A stretch of 64,000 nt of DNA, from NCBI GenBank assembly GCA_012862575.1, contig BLSF01000006.1, positions 62,001 to 126,000 of the forward strand. Reading direction: 5' to 3'. The notes under the pieces were generated by a model, which saw only the letters and a list, made by a program, of their open reading frames with translations, did no database searches and had not been told where the DNA came from. Source of the stretch: Parietichytrium sp. I65-24A (Eukaryota; Sar; Bigyra; Thraustochytrida; Thraustochytriidae). Made by a program: the position numbers and the translations under genes. This document shows, piece after piece, positions 33,301-41,064 of this stretch. Every line of letters begins with the position of its first letter. The stretch's first letter is position 1.

Positions 33301-34196
33301 TTGGCTCTGGCATCCCCGAGTTTTTGGTGGAGCTTGAATATGACTGTGGTCAATTTGACGTTGATGCGAACGGCATGACAAGTTCTGCAGCTCTAGAGTT
33401 GTTGCGAAAGCGAATAGGTTGTGCGGAGGACTCGCCAGTCATTCAAAGCTCCAAGAAGCAAATGCAAACGAACGCAAAGATGCCCATCGCAGAGCCTAGC
33501 GCACCACCTTTGCCTCCCCAAGCACAGAGCGCATCATTGGAGCGAGCTGCTCTTGTTGCTCCGGTGACTCTTGATCTTACGGACGAGCCTCAGCTTGCTG
33601 AAAGCGCTGAAGACATGGAAGAGGTGGGTGGCTCGTTTGTCACGGCACGCGAGGTGGACGATGGGGTTCTGTCTTCGCGGAGGTTGGATCTTGGAGAAGA
33701 AAATGATGCCGAGGATGACGACGAGGAGGAGGGAGAGGAAGAGGAAGAGGAGATGGACTCCGGAGGCGAGAAAGACGATGGTGACTCAGACGAAGGATCT
33801 CCGCTTTCTTCGCGGGACATTGACGGAGGGGAAGGCGAGGAAGAGGAGAAAGCCAGGAGGGTAGACAGCGGCGAGATTTTCAAGACGGCCAAGCTTGCAC
33901 CGGAGAAAAAGGCGAAGAGTAAGACATCTTCGGCGGAGATTCGACGGGCACTTCAAAGCCTCCCAGAGAGCGAGAAGCGAAATATTCTTGTTACCATCGA
34001 GGCGGAGGGCCGTCGATCCGGAGAGGAGTGGCTTGCGACTCGCCAGGGAAAACAAATGGTACTGAAACGCTCTGCCCGCCTCTTGCAGGTTCGTCCAGAG
34101 CTGTCCTCCGAGGATGCGAAGGATTTGGCAAGCAAGACGTTTTTGAAGCAGCATTTGAATGATTGGATGGCGCACTGGAGTACAGACCTGTCCTAA
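30315..34196 (+). CDS. PH-domain and ankyrin-repeat protein
   Basis: The first ATG is at 30315 (1293 residues); the frame continues upstream only to a GTG. The N-terminal 220 residues are low complexity, with a QTGQ repeat (about 42-57) and a long Asn-Ala run (about 156-187). Residues 230-341 read as a PH domain: YSGQVWKLKTNWIKNWKKQW, a basic strand pair, then the C-terminal helix GAKWCKAIVSH with its Trp. PH domains bind phosphoinositides or proteins at membranes. Residues 350-1010 are a long ankyrin array, with many copies of the G-x-T-x-L-H-x-A / LL-x-x-G-A-D pattern. A very acidic stretch (about 1131-1156) precedes a helical C-terminus. The likely job is a membrane-recruited scaffold. It converges on the heat shock factor gene. 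Confidence 0.8.
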   Translation: MLPQLHAQARSLLRDCSEERSRVGASGAAGAAGAAVPAAGQTGQAGQTGQTGQVGRASPTPGADPQRRRWGPLSPADAEAVAREVFLPSPGAHRRGTAPRQSGDTPRARVLVAEDGAAREVVRDDEDAVSLDMLAARACSAVGVWEREADPEPQTPNANANAKVNANANVITNANANANVNANANGSGNGDSNGLKPLGLRARTGLDCGAVVLHVPDDEASAVVSAGKGKRRLLGMYSGQVWKLKTNWIKNWKKQWMVVDQEGIAYSKQTARDQSVIALDKIVTVAVATQEDVGPKFKLKPESFIVRTKDERMHIFAAEQGASMTGAKWCKAIVSHCLVHAVQNGASLERITHFCELGADVNAALPDGRQYPPLALALRNKAVQVARYLLRRGADPSCLLRWSFLMVDRVVTPVEVLQLLIDTKKDLNVCSDDAHGWTLLHYLAYDGDLESVKKVIARVDVPTVRAVNTLGDCSLMLALKRHQTSPPPVVEEMCLALAKNCDVRRRDKMNDTLLHVALRRQQVLLAKSLVELGAKINERDSFGDTAVHIAMKTNQFDLARWMVEKLDATDRPEVLNLRDEKKGDTAFVLAIKLNQEDLALFFLEHGIDSSVPSRHWDLTENCERDSVLQVAIKMRMTRLCTAIVSSHCRVEELEKLDTGGVPPLTLALRQNLLPLALVIIENAKRLQDERVKVWEETSVASKQEPSQDPSLRPSSPLDVTTTAEGDTALHVIMQRGLLMLASTMLDHGADPNIQNKKGECLLHLCISLLSSRSSSEYYRKLVLCFMRGVFAQIKGLNAKLKCGELRYTPLHLAVLSSLVTASSLLLEYDSSLADDLDVRGNSALSLSVQFECVELVKLLLKHGANVQVVNAESLCPLHLAVQTKSAEITQILLEHDAYPGIWDTRGWCPVHRAAASDDEDIIRVLAKYCSRPGHLDLATEDGFTALMLAVKNGSLVCARALVEHGVDLRKRVPSTRTNVFHIAANLCQTSTKGAFLGSGIPEFLVELEYDCGQFDVDANGMTSSAALELLRKRIGCAEDSPVIQSSKKQMQTNAKMPIAEPSAPPLPPQAQSASLERAALVAPVTLDLTDEPQLAESAEDMEEVGGSFVTAREVDDGVLSSRRLDLGEENDAEDDDEEEGEEEEEEMDSGGEKDDGDSDEGSPLSSRDIDGGEGEEEEKARRVDSGEIFKTAKLAPEKKAKSKTSSAEIRRALQSLPESEKRNILVTIEAEGRRSGEEWLATRQGKQMVLKRSARLLQVRPELSSEDAKDLASKTFLKQHLNDWMAHWSTDLS

Positions 34197-34541
34197 TGAA
34201 AACCCTTTCTTCTCACCCTTGCATAACTGTACAAAAAGAAAACGCGAGACAGCTCAGCAGCATTCTATATTTTTTTAAGCAGCTTTGGTTCTTTGCGCTC
34301 TTATATATATATACATTGTTTGGCTGCACTGCGCAAGTGGATGTTAGAAAATGAGACGAAATATAGCTATCTCCTCATAACAGAAAAGATTATATAAAGA
34401 AGTGGTTTTAAAATAGAAGAACGAGGAACGAAGAGCGTGAGGATGCTCTCATTGATGTATGTATGGACACTCTCAATAGCCTCAGCAATGTGGTTGTTTG
34501 TATGCACATGGTCAGAAGACAGATTTTGGACGAAGGAAACC
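34197..34541. other. Convergent 3' interval
   Basis: AT-rich spacer between the 3' ends of the PH-ankyrin and HSF genes. No frame of interest. Confidence 0.6.
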
Positions 34542-36161
34542 CTACGAAAGGCGGCTTGGCACGCAAGAGCTTGCAGGGGTCTGGAGCTGTGCTCCTTGCG
34601 CTGCATTGGCCTCAGCCATTTTCTTCTTTGCTTCGTTAATCCTGTCACAAGCGACACTCATGACGTTGAGGACCTTTGGCGGAAAGTACTTGGAGAAGCA
34701 GGCGATGAAGGGGCTTACTTGCTCACACTGAGCAGCGCCATGAGAATGAAGAATTGAAGTCTGGAGGAGGAATGTCAGGAAGTGAAGGAAGCACTCTCCG
34801 TTCAAATCCTTCGAGTTGCCGTCCACAAACTCGAACTTGAGCAAAGGGCGAGAAAGAAAGGGCTCCAGAGGCTGCTCGGCGTCCGGAACCTCGGAGTGGA
34901 GCTGCCACTGAGAATTGGCTACATCACTGAGGACATTGACGAGGACTGTGCGGACCTTTGCGGTCGCATATGTCAAGAGATCCTTAAGCGGCGAGCTGTT
35001 TGGCAGCGAGGCATGCACGAATATTTCGAGCTCGGGATCGAGATCGCCTTCCAGCATGTTCTTGCTGTGTAGCATGCTTGAATGCTCGACAAATTTCGTC
35101 AAGAAGCCTGCAAAGACCTGATTCGACATCTCGGTTTCAATTCCCGCGCAGTATATTGAAACCTTCACGGCTTCGCCATCGCCTGCCGCAGTGCGGTAGC
35201 TTTCCTCATGATAGCCTTTGCTCGAAGAGCTGGAGCTGGACCTTCCGCCCGGGCTCGATACACTGGCGAACTTTGAAGCCATGTGGTCGAGCGTCGGCGT
35301 AGGGTGCTGGCCCTGGTGAGCGACTCCAGACTGAGCTTTCATGGAAGCATTCTGGTCCGAGTCGGCACCTACGCCAAGGAAGAGGTCTGAGAAATCGGCG
35401 AATTCCATCGGAATGTCAAACCCTTCCTCAAATCCTTGTGGTTTCTTCAAACCAGGGTCGGAGTCCCCGTAGCTGTGCGGAGACTGGGTCTCCTGAAAGC
35501 CATCGTCGCTTCCATTGTTATAGTAGCTCGCGTGGCTGCCGTCCTCAAACGGCAACAGTCCGGAGAACGCTCCCTCCGAGGAAGCCTCGTCCATCTCGAC
35601 CTTGATAGAGACAGGCGAGCCGTCAAACTTTGGCTTTTTGTGGTACAAGTGGTCCTCATAGTAGGAGTGTTGTGCCTTGGGCAGAGCCTGAGGCATCGAT
35701 GGTGGTGGCGGCGGCATGCCCATCTGCGCCGCCATGAGCTGCTGGACCTGCTTGGTGAGCATCGCAATTTGCATTTGCATGGCATCCATGTCCTTGCGCA
35801 TGTTGACAGTCTCCGACCGAAGCGCCTGCACCTCATCTTTGGACGCCGGTCCGCTGGTCTCCGTGCGCGTCTTCCTTTTGATCTCATAGATCAAATGCGG
35901 CGCATCTCTGAGAAAATTGTGATGCGAAAATGCCCATTCTTCCCCTTTATTGTCCAGCTTCTTGAAACCGTAAAAGTGCAGCTGCCGGATGAACGTGCTC
36001 TTGCTCCCTTTAAAGTAATCGCCCATTACTTGCGACTCAAACTTGTCCGACTTGACCACGAACTCTGTTCCATCTTCGTTCCATCCTGCAATATTAGGGT
36101 CGCAGTTCTGCGTCAGCTTCTGGAGCTTGGCCAAAAACTGCGGCAGACCAATGGACGCCAT
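34542..36161 (-). CDS. HSF: Heat shock transcription factor (HSF)
   Basis: The ATG at 36161 gives 539 residues; a GTG lies one codon upstream. Residues 4-98 are a full HSF DNA-binding domain of winged-helix type: LPQFLAKLQKL, W-x-x-D-G-T-E-F-V-V, the recognition helix STFIRQLHFYGFKKLD, and F-x-H-H-N-F-L-R. HSF trimers bind nGAAn elements and drive chaperone genes. Residues 105-150 are a hydrophobic heptad region (HR-A/B, the trimerisation coil). The middle is acidic and Ser/Met-rich, with DFSDLFLG near 245 as a possible activation motif. Residues about 325-510 look folded, with alternating hydrophobic strands and helices. I do not know this C-terminal part from animal or plant HSFs. The gene is intronless here. 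Confidence 0.9.
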   Translation of the reverse strand: MASIGLPQFLAKLQKLTQNCDPNIAGWNEDGTEFVVKSDKFESQVMGDYFKGSKSTFIRQLHFYGFKKLDNKGEEWAFSHHNFLRDAPHLIYEIKRKTRTETSGPASKDEVQALRSETVNMRKDMDAMQMQIAMLTKQVQQLMAAQMGMPPPPPSMPQALPKAQHSYYEDHLYHKKPKFDGSPVSIKVEMDEASSEGAFSGLLPFEDGSHASYYNNGSDDGFQETQSPHSYGDSDPGLKKPQGFEEGFDIPMEFADFSDLFLGVGADSDQNASMKAQSGVAHQGQHPTPTLDHMASKFASVSSPGGRSSSSSSSKGYHEESYRTAAGDGEAVKVSIYCAGIETEMSNQVFAGFLTKFVEHSSMLHSKNMLEGDLDPELEIFVHASLPNSSPLKDLLTYATAKVRTVLVNVLSDVANSQWQLHSEVPDAEQPLEPFLSRPLLKFEFVDGNSKDLNGECFLHFLTFLLQTSILHSHGAAQCEQVSPFIACFSKYFPPKVLNVMSVACDRINEAKKKMAEANAAQGAQLQTPASSCVPSRLS

Positions 36162-37726
36162 CACACACTCTCTCTCTTCCTCTCTCTTTCTTTCTTTCTC
36201 TCTCTTTTCGAAAGCTAAGTTTAGGTTAGGTTTCCGCGTACACCTGAAGAGTTACCGTGCCGAGGACCCCTTTGCGAGGAGGAGGAAGGGGCGCTTGCTT
36301 TGGGTGCACTCTGTGCAATGCGTAATGGATGGCTAGCACCTCCTACCACGTCGTGTGGGTGGTCCTCGTGCTAGGGGATACTATAATGATCGGTAGGGCT
36401 GCTTGCGAGAATTGGTTGTGCGACTTGGGTGACTCTCACGGAGGAGTAGGGGTTTAATAGGGTAAACGGTGAGAGGGGGGTTGCACAAGATGGGTGCTAG
36501 TGATGGAGTTAGAGATGGTGGTAAGACTTGTACTGTGCCAAATTTTCCAGAGTCCAACTCCGGTCTTTCAGGACTATTCTCCCGCCTCCGAAGAATGCGG
36601 TACGGAGTTTCTATACCTTTGATTACAGAACAATGTTTGTTCTATTTTGTTACCTACATGGAGAGATAGGAATTGATTAAATAAGGGTAGATTGACTTAG
36701 ATGGCGTAGCAGTGGCCCTATGTGCAGTAGTCGTTCGCTGGCTTTCCCAAAGAGGCAAAGAAGAAAACTTTCCCGCTTTCGATTCTTTCGATTGGTTATG
36801 CGGTGGGTAATGAATTTGGTAAGAGCAAAGCGGGTCTGAGGGAAGCTCTCGAGAGGAGGAGGAGAAAATCCTTTCCTTCTTCTCTCTACACGTGTCTCTA
36901 CCTACTCTACTTTAAGTTAGTAGAATTGAGGAAAAGAAACAGCTCACTGTGAAAGTTGGAACATAACGGAATACTAATGAGAAAGCTAGCCAGCTTGTTC
37001 CCTCAAAGATTCTTGCAATAAATACACATTCTTATGCTCCATTTAAATACTACGCCTACGAAGTCGTCCGCTGGTGAAGTAGAATAGAAAATACATCTCA
37101 GTATGAGTATCGCAAGGTCGTATCCGTAGTAGTATGCTTCAAAGCAAGCTAACGAATAATACCTATTTCCGTGGATAGACATCGCTCAAGGTCTGACACA
37201 GTGTGTGCCCCATTGTTCACGTGAGACGTCGCATCACTACCGATCCACATACCGAGAAACCATACCCAGCACTCAAACTAACAGAGCTAACAGCTCAGTA
37301 AATCCAGTTCTCTTCGCAAAACAGCGTTTGCTCTGCGAGGTGAAGGATACGACATGATACGAACTCTATCCTCAAGCATACGATTCGTATCCGCCAACGG
37401 ATATCTTTTCGCTACCGCAAGCGCTAAGCGTGCAGTAACAAAGCGAGGAGCGAGAGAAACAAAGTAAACAAAGAACCAAAGTGTGCGATAAGAGCAAGTG
37501 TGTACATCGAGGTGTAACGGCTCGGGGAGAAGAGGCCCGCGTACGCTTCTGTACTCGAGAACCTTACGGACACACAAACATACATATACACACACATACA
37601 CATATACACACATACACACACACTCCGCTGCGGCAGAGTGGGTTGATGGAAGTGGCGCAGGGCAAGAGGCAAGAGGGCAAGAGGGCAAATTTAGGAGGCC
37701 GCTAGGTGGAGGGAAGGGCAGGCGGC
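36162..37726. other. Divergent intergenic region, HSF to kelch-type gene
   Basis: No gene was recognised in 1.6 kb. It contains a pyrimidine run next to the HSF start (36170-36206) and the dinucleotide repeat listed separately. Confidence 0.5.
37574..37623. repeat. (AC/AT)n microsatellite
   Basis: An ACACAT/ATACAC run lies about 100 bases upstream of the ATG of the kelch-type membrane protein. Confidence 0.85.
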
Positions 37727-40276
37727 ATGAGAGCTGCGAAAGCTTTGGCGGCGCTCGTGGTGCTGGGAAATGCAGCGAATACTGTGCAAGGTATGAACTG
37801 GGCGCAGTGTTCGGGGAACAAAACGCAGGATGTGGTGACGACGGCTTATAATGGATGGACAGCGAGGTGGGGCCACGGACTTATACCGGATGAGACGAAT
37901 GGAGAACTGTATTTGATGGGCGGCGATGACTTCCGGGGAACCGAGAATGGGGGCGGGTACTTTCGCAACGATGTCTGGAAAACAACTGGCGCTTCGTGGG
38001 CGGTGTACGAAAAGGTGGTCTCTGGCGAGCCTGTGGCTCAGTCCAAGCTCAGCTGGGTCCGAGTGTGGCCAGACAAAGTTGCCCCTTCTGGGACCGACTA
38101 CGAGACGTGGCTGGAGTGTTTTACTCGGAAATGGCAAGGCTCGGCGGAGTGTTCGGAAACCGAGGACCCGTTTCTTGGGGACTTGAGGCGCTGGTCTCCG
38201 AGGCGTGGGCATGGGACAGCTTATTTCCAGCCGGACTCCTCGTCCGAGGAAACGTTGTGGGTAATCGGCGGCTTTGCGTCGGACAACCCAGGAACCAATC
38301 ACGAAGCCAAAGTAAAAAACGACGTTTGGTCGAGTGCCAACGGCGTACAGTGGACGCTAGTGAACCCTGGGTGTCATTTTGAGGACGTCCAGGTGTACCC
38401 AAATGTAGGCGCTCAGCACTCGCCATGCACGAGTGACATTGACTGTTACGGCGACTCAAAGTGCATCAATATTCTGACGGGCCTTTCGTCGTCCTCTGAT
38501 CGCACAAGCACTTACAACCGTTGCCGGTGCCAGACATTCCCGCCTCGAGAGAGGCACGCTGTGGCGGTGTTTGAGAATAAGTTGTACATTAGCGGGGGGA
38601 TCACGCATATCCAAAAGACGGACTGCGGAGACTATCCTTGCAATGGGGGATACTCGAAGGTTGCTGACGACCTGTGGTACAGCTCTGACGGCGAAACCTG
38701 GACCCAGCTGACAGCAGTTTCGCACGCTTACTCTGACCACGGCCTGATCGAGTCAGGCGGCATACTGTGGCTTGTCTCGATGTACCAGGACCCGGTGGAC
38801 GCCTTGAACACTGCGAATAGCGCACAAGTTTGGAGGGGCGATATGCGTGGCACGTATTTGAAAGGCGTAGAGTACCCGCGCACCATCGAGCAGGCCGACA
38901 TAGAGAACGACGTATTCGACGAGAAGTTTGTATACTTTGAGAACAGCGACGACGTGTTCAAGTACGTGGACGGGTCCGGGTGGGAGGAAATAACAGAAGA
39001 CACGAACAACGTGGTAGGGACCCAGTACGTGTGGCTCGATGCGCCAGTCAGTCGCATCCAAGGCGGTATCACTGCCGCCGATGTGGAAGCCCTGGAGTCG
39101 ATCGGAGTGTATACGATCGAGGAGCTCGGCCACCTGGAGGCGGCGGCGGTCGTAGATCTGCGCGCCAACTACAACGTCACGTACATCTGCAACCATGTCA
39201 AGCGCGCGATCGCGGTGATCAACAAGTGCAAGGTGCACACCAAGTTGAGCGATGGGTACTCGGAGCTCATCTATAACACGTACATCCAAAGTCCGATGAC
39301 CGACCCGGTTCCCCGCTTGCGCGGAAGCGCTAACGCAAGCTTGGCTAGTTACGTGGCGTTCACGGGGCCGGACTCGTCAGCGGAGGGCGACTTGATCTAT
39401 GGCTACGATGGATGCCAGCAGGCCGAGCTGGAAGAGGAGCAGTACGCTAGCCTCGACGAGATTCCCACATTGCAAGCGAATGCAGAGCGCGGATACGTGC
39501 CGGATCTGACGTGCCGGTGGGGTTTTCAGAGCCGGTCGTTCCTCGGAGCTGTCAACTTTGGGGGCAAGCAGTACGTGCTTGGCGGTAGCATAGAGAACAA
39601 GCCTTCAGGACTGGTATTGCGGGAGTTTGGAGACACGTGGTACCGTGATGACACGGTGCCGGTGACGTTGATGGAGCTCAAGCCCGAGGACAGCTCGTCG
39701 GATACGGAGTTCATCTTCGCGTGCGACGAAGAGGGTTGTCTATATGAATATCAGATCGAGCTGCTTGACGAGGACGACGAGTCGGTCTCCACGTTGCTGT
39801 TGGAATGGACGCTGACGACTGGCACGAGCGTTGACCTATTGAGCTGGCTGCCAGGCGGCAAGTACCGGCTGACGGTTCGGGCCATTGACCCGGCGGGAAA
39901 CGTGGACAATCAGTTCGATGACACTAGGAACCGGTACACTTGGACGTACGTTCCGAAGATTCCAGTGGGCCTCATCTTGGGAATCTTGTTCTGCTTCATG
40001 CTAATCGGCTTGGCAGCGTACCTGGAGGTGCGGAGACGGAAGAAGAAGGCGGCTCTGGAGCGTTACGCGCTGAAGCGGATGCGGCGCAAGTTTAAGGGCA
40101 TGCAGAAGAAGAACAAGAACGCCAAGGGTAAGAAGAAGGACGCAGCCGGGGACAAGGCCAAGAAGAAGGGCAAGAAGAAGGGCAAGAAGAAGGCTTCCAC
40201 GGCGGAAGGCGCGGCGGTGGACAAGCGCAAGAAGCCCAAGAAGAAGAAGAAGACGCAATCCGCGAAGCCGGCTTAG
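37727..40276 (+). CDS. Kelch-type beta-propeller surface protein with one membrane span
   Basis: Using the ATG at 37727 (849 residues) places a clean signal peptide at residues 1-22, ending ANTVQG; the frame extends upstream only through a GTG. The ectodomain has kelch-like blades with GG or G followed by Y/W pairs (ELYLMGGD, ETLWVIGGFAS, NKLYISGGI, KQYVLGGS) and paired Cys. Around residues 448-490 a segment GITAADVEALESIGVYTIEEL looks like a helix-hairpin-helix insertion. A membrane-proximal domain of about 100 residues precedes a single span near 746-770 (GLILGILFCFMLIGLAAYL). The cytosolic tail is about 80 residues of almost pure Lys/Arg repeats (KKKGKKK). Topology is type I: a secreted propeller outside and a polybasic tail able to bind acidic lipids inside. 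Ligand and role are unknown. Confidence 0.75.
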   Translation: MRAAKALAALVVLGNAANTVQGMNWAQCSGNKTQDVVTTAYNGWTARWGHGLIPDETNGELYLMGGDDFRGTENGGGYFRNDVWKTTGASWAVYEKVVSGEPVAQSKLSWVRVWPDKVAPSGTDYETWLECFTRKWQGSAECSETEDPFLGDLRRWSPRRGHGTAYFQPDSSSEETLWVIGGFASDNPGTNHEAKVKNDVWSSANGVQWTLVNPGCHFEDVQVYPNVGAQHSPCTSDIDCYGDSKCINILTGLSSSSDRTSTYNRCRCQTFPPRERHAVAVFENKLYISGGITHIQKTDCGDYPCNGGYSKVADDLWYSSDGETWTQLTAVSHAYSDHGLIESGGILWLVSMYQDPVDALNTANSAQVWRGDMRGTYLKGVEYPRTIEQADIENDVFDEKFVYFENSDDVFKYVDGSGWEEITEDTNNVVGTQYVWLDAPVSRIQGGITAADVEALESIGVYTIEELGHLEAAAVVDLRANYNVTYICNHVKRAIAVINKCKVHTKLSDGYSELIYNTYIQSPMTDPVPRLRGSANASLASYVAFTGPDSSAEGDLIYGYDGCQQAELEEEQYASLDEIPTLQANAERGYVPDLTCRWGFQSRSFLGAVNFGGKQYVLGGSIENKPSGLVLREFGDTWYRDDTVPVTLMELKPEDSSSDTEFIFACDEEGCLYEYQIELLDEDDESVSTLLLEWTLTTGTSVDLLSWLPGGKYRLTVRAIDPAGNVDNQFDDTRNRYTWTYVPKIPVGLILGILFCFMLIGLAAYLEVRRRKKKAALERYALKRMRRKFKGMQKKNKNAKGKKKDAAGDKAKKKGKKKGKKKASTAEGAAVDKRKKPKKKKKTQSAKPA

Positions 40277-40410
40277 GGTGAAGAATCTTTCACAATTAAT
40301 TTCATAAATAGAATGTTAGTCCAAATACATCACCACACTCAAATGAGCTGCGTATCGGTACTGAGTACTGTGTAAGCTGTAGGCAATTTTCCATCATTCA
40401 TAATATCTGC
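40277..40410. other. 3' flank of the kelch-type gene
   Basis: AT-rich sequence with ATAAATAG near 40303, a plausible polyadenylation site. Confidence 0.4.
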
Positions 40411-40662
40411 GATCGCGCAGACCATGCATTGCGTTTCAAGGAACTCTGTTTTTAGAGAGCATTCTTCTCTCCATCTCGCTCAGCGTTTTCAATCCAACTC
40501 TTTGATCGCGCAGACCATTGCATTGCGTTTCAAGGGACTCTGTTTTTTAAAGAGCATTCTTCTCCCTCTCGCTCAGCGTTTTCAATCCAACTCTTTGATC
40601 GCGCAGACCATTGCATTGCGTTTCAAGGAGCTCTGTTTTTTAAAGAGCATTCTTCTCCAATT
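40411..40662. repeat. 93-bp tandem repeat, about 2.7 copies
   Basis: Copies begin at 40411, 40504 and 40597 with GATCGCGCAGACCATTGCAT. Units share the core GTTTCAAGGRRCTCTG and differ only by a few bases, so the duplication is recent. It lies between the kelch-type and IQ genes and encodes nothing recognisable. Confidence 0.9.
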
Positions 40663-41064
40663 CGTTCGTCGCCATCGGAAACCACTTCACTCCCTTGCAT
40701 CCCATCGCATTCATTCCTTTCCCTTTCACTGTTCAGTCAACACCCTTAGGAACAATACAGAACGAACTCCTCAGTATCAGCACACACCCCTCCAACGCCT
40801 GTCTACCCAAAACAGTATCACCATCACTAACCCCCGGGAGGAACCCTTCCTTTGTTCCACCAACGGACACCCGTGCTACCCAAAGGCGCCAGCGTCCCAC
40901 ACCACACAGTTCTTCCCCACAGCTGCCCACAGCTGCCCACAGGTGCGCGCAGCTCGGAGAGGGTCCGCGCGCCGCTGCCGCAGAGCTAGATAGATAGAGA
41001 TAGATAGGGATAGAAAGAGAGAGAGAGAGAGAGAAAAAGTCAGGACATCCATTTCAGAGCGGAG
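40663..41064. other. 5' flank of the IQ-motif gene
   Basis: No gene. The last 80 bases are a GATA/GA-rich purine run (40985-41038), probably in the leader of the IQ gene. Confidence 0.5.

Noticed and set aside
35436-36218. 260-codon plus-strand frame
   Set aside because: Antisense of the HSF DNA-binding domain.
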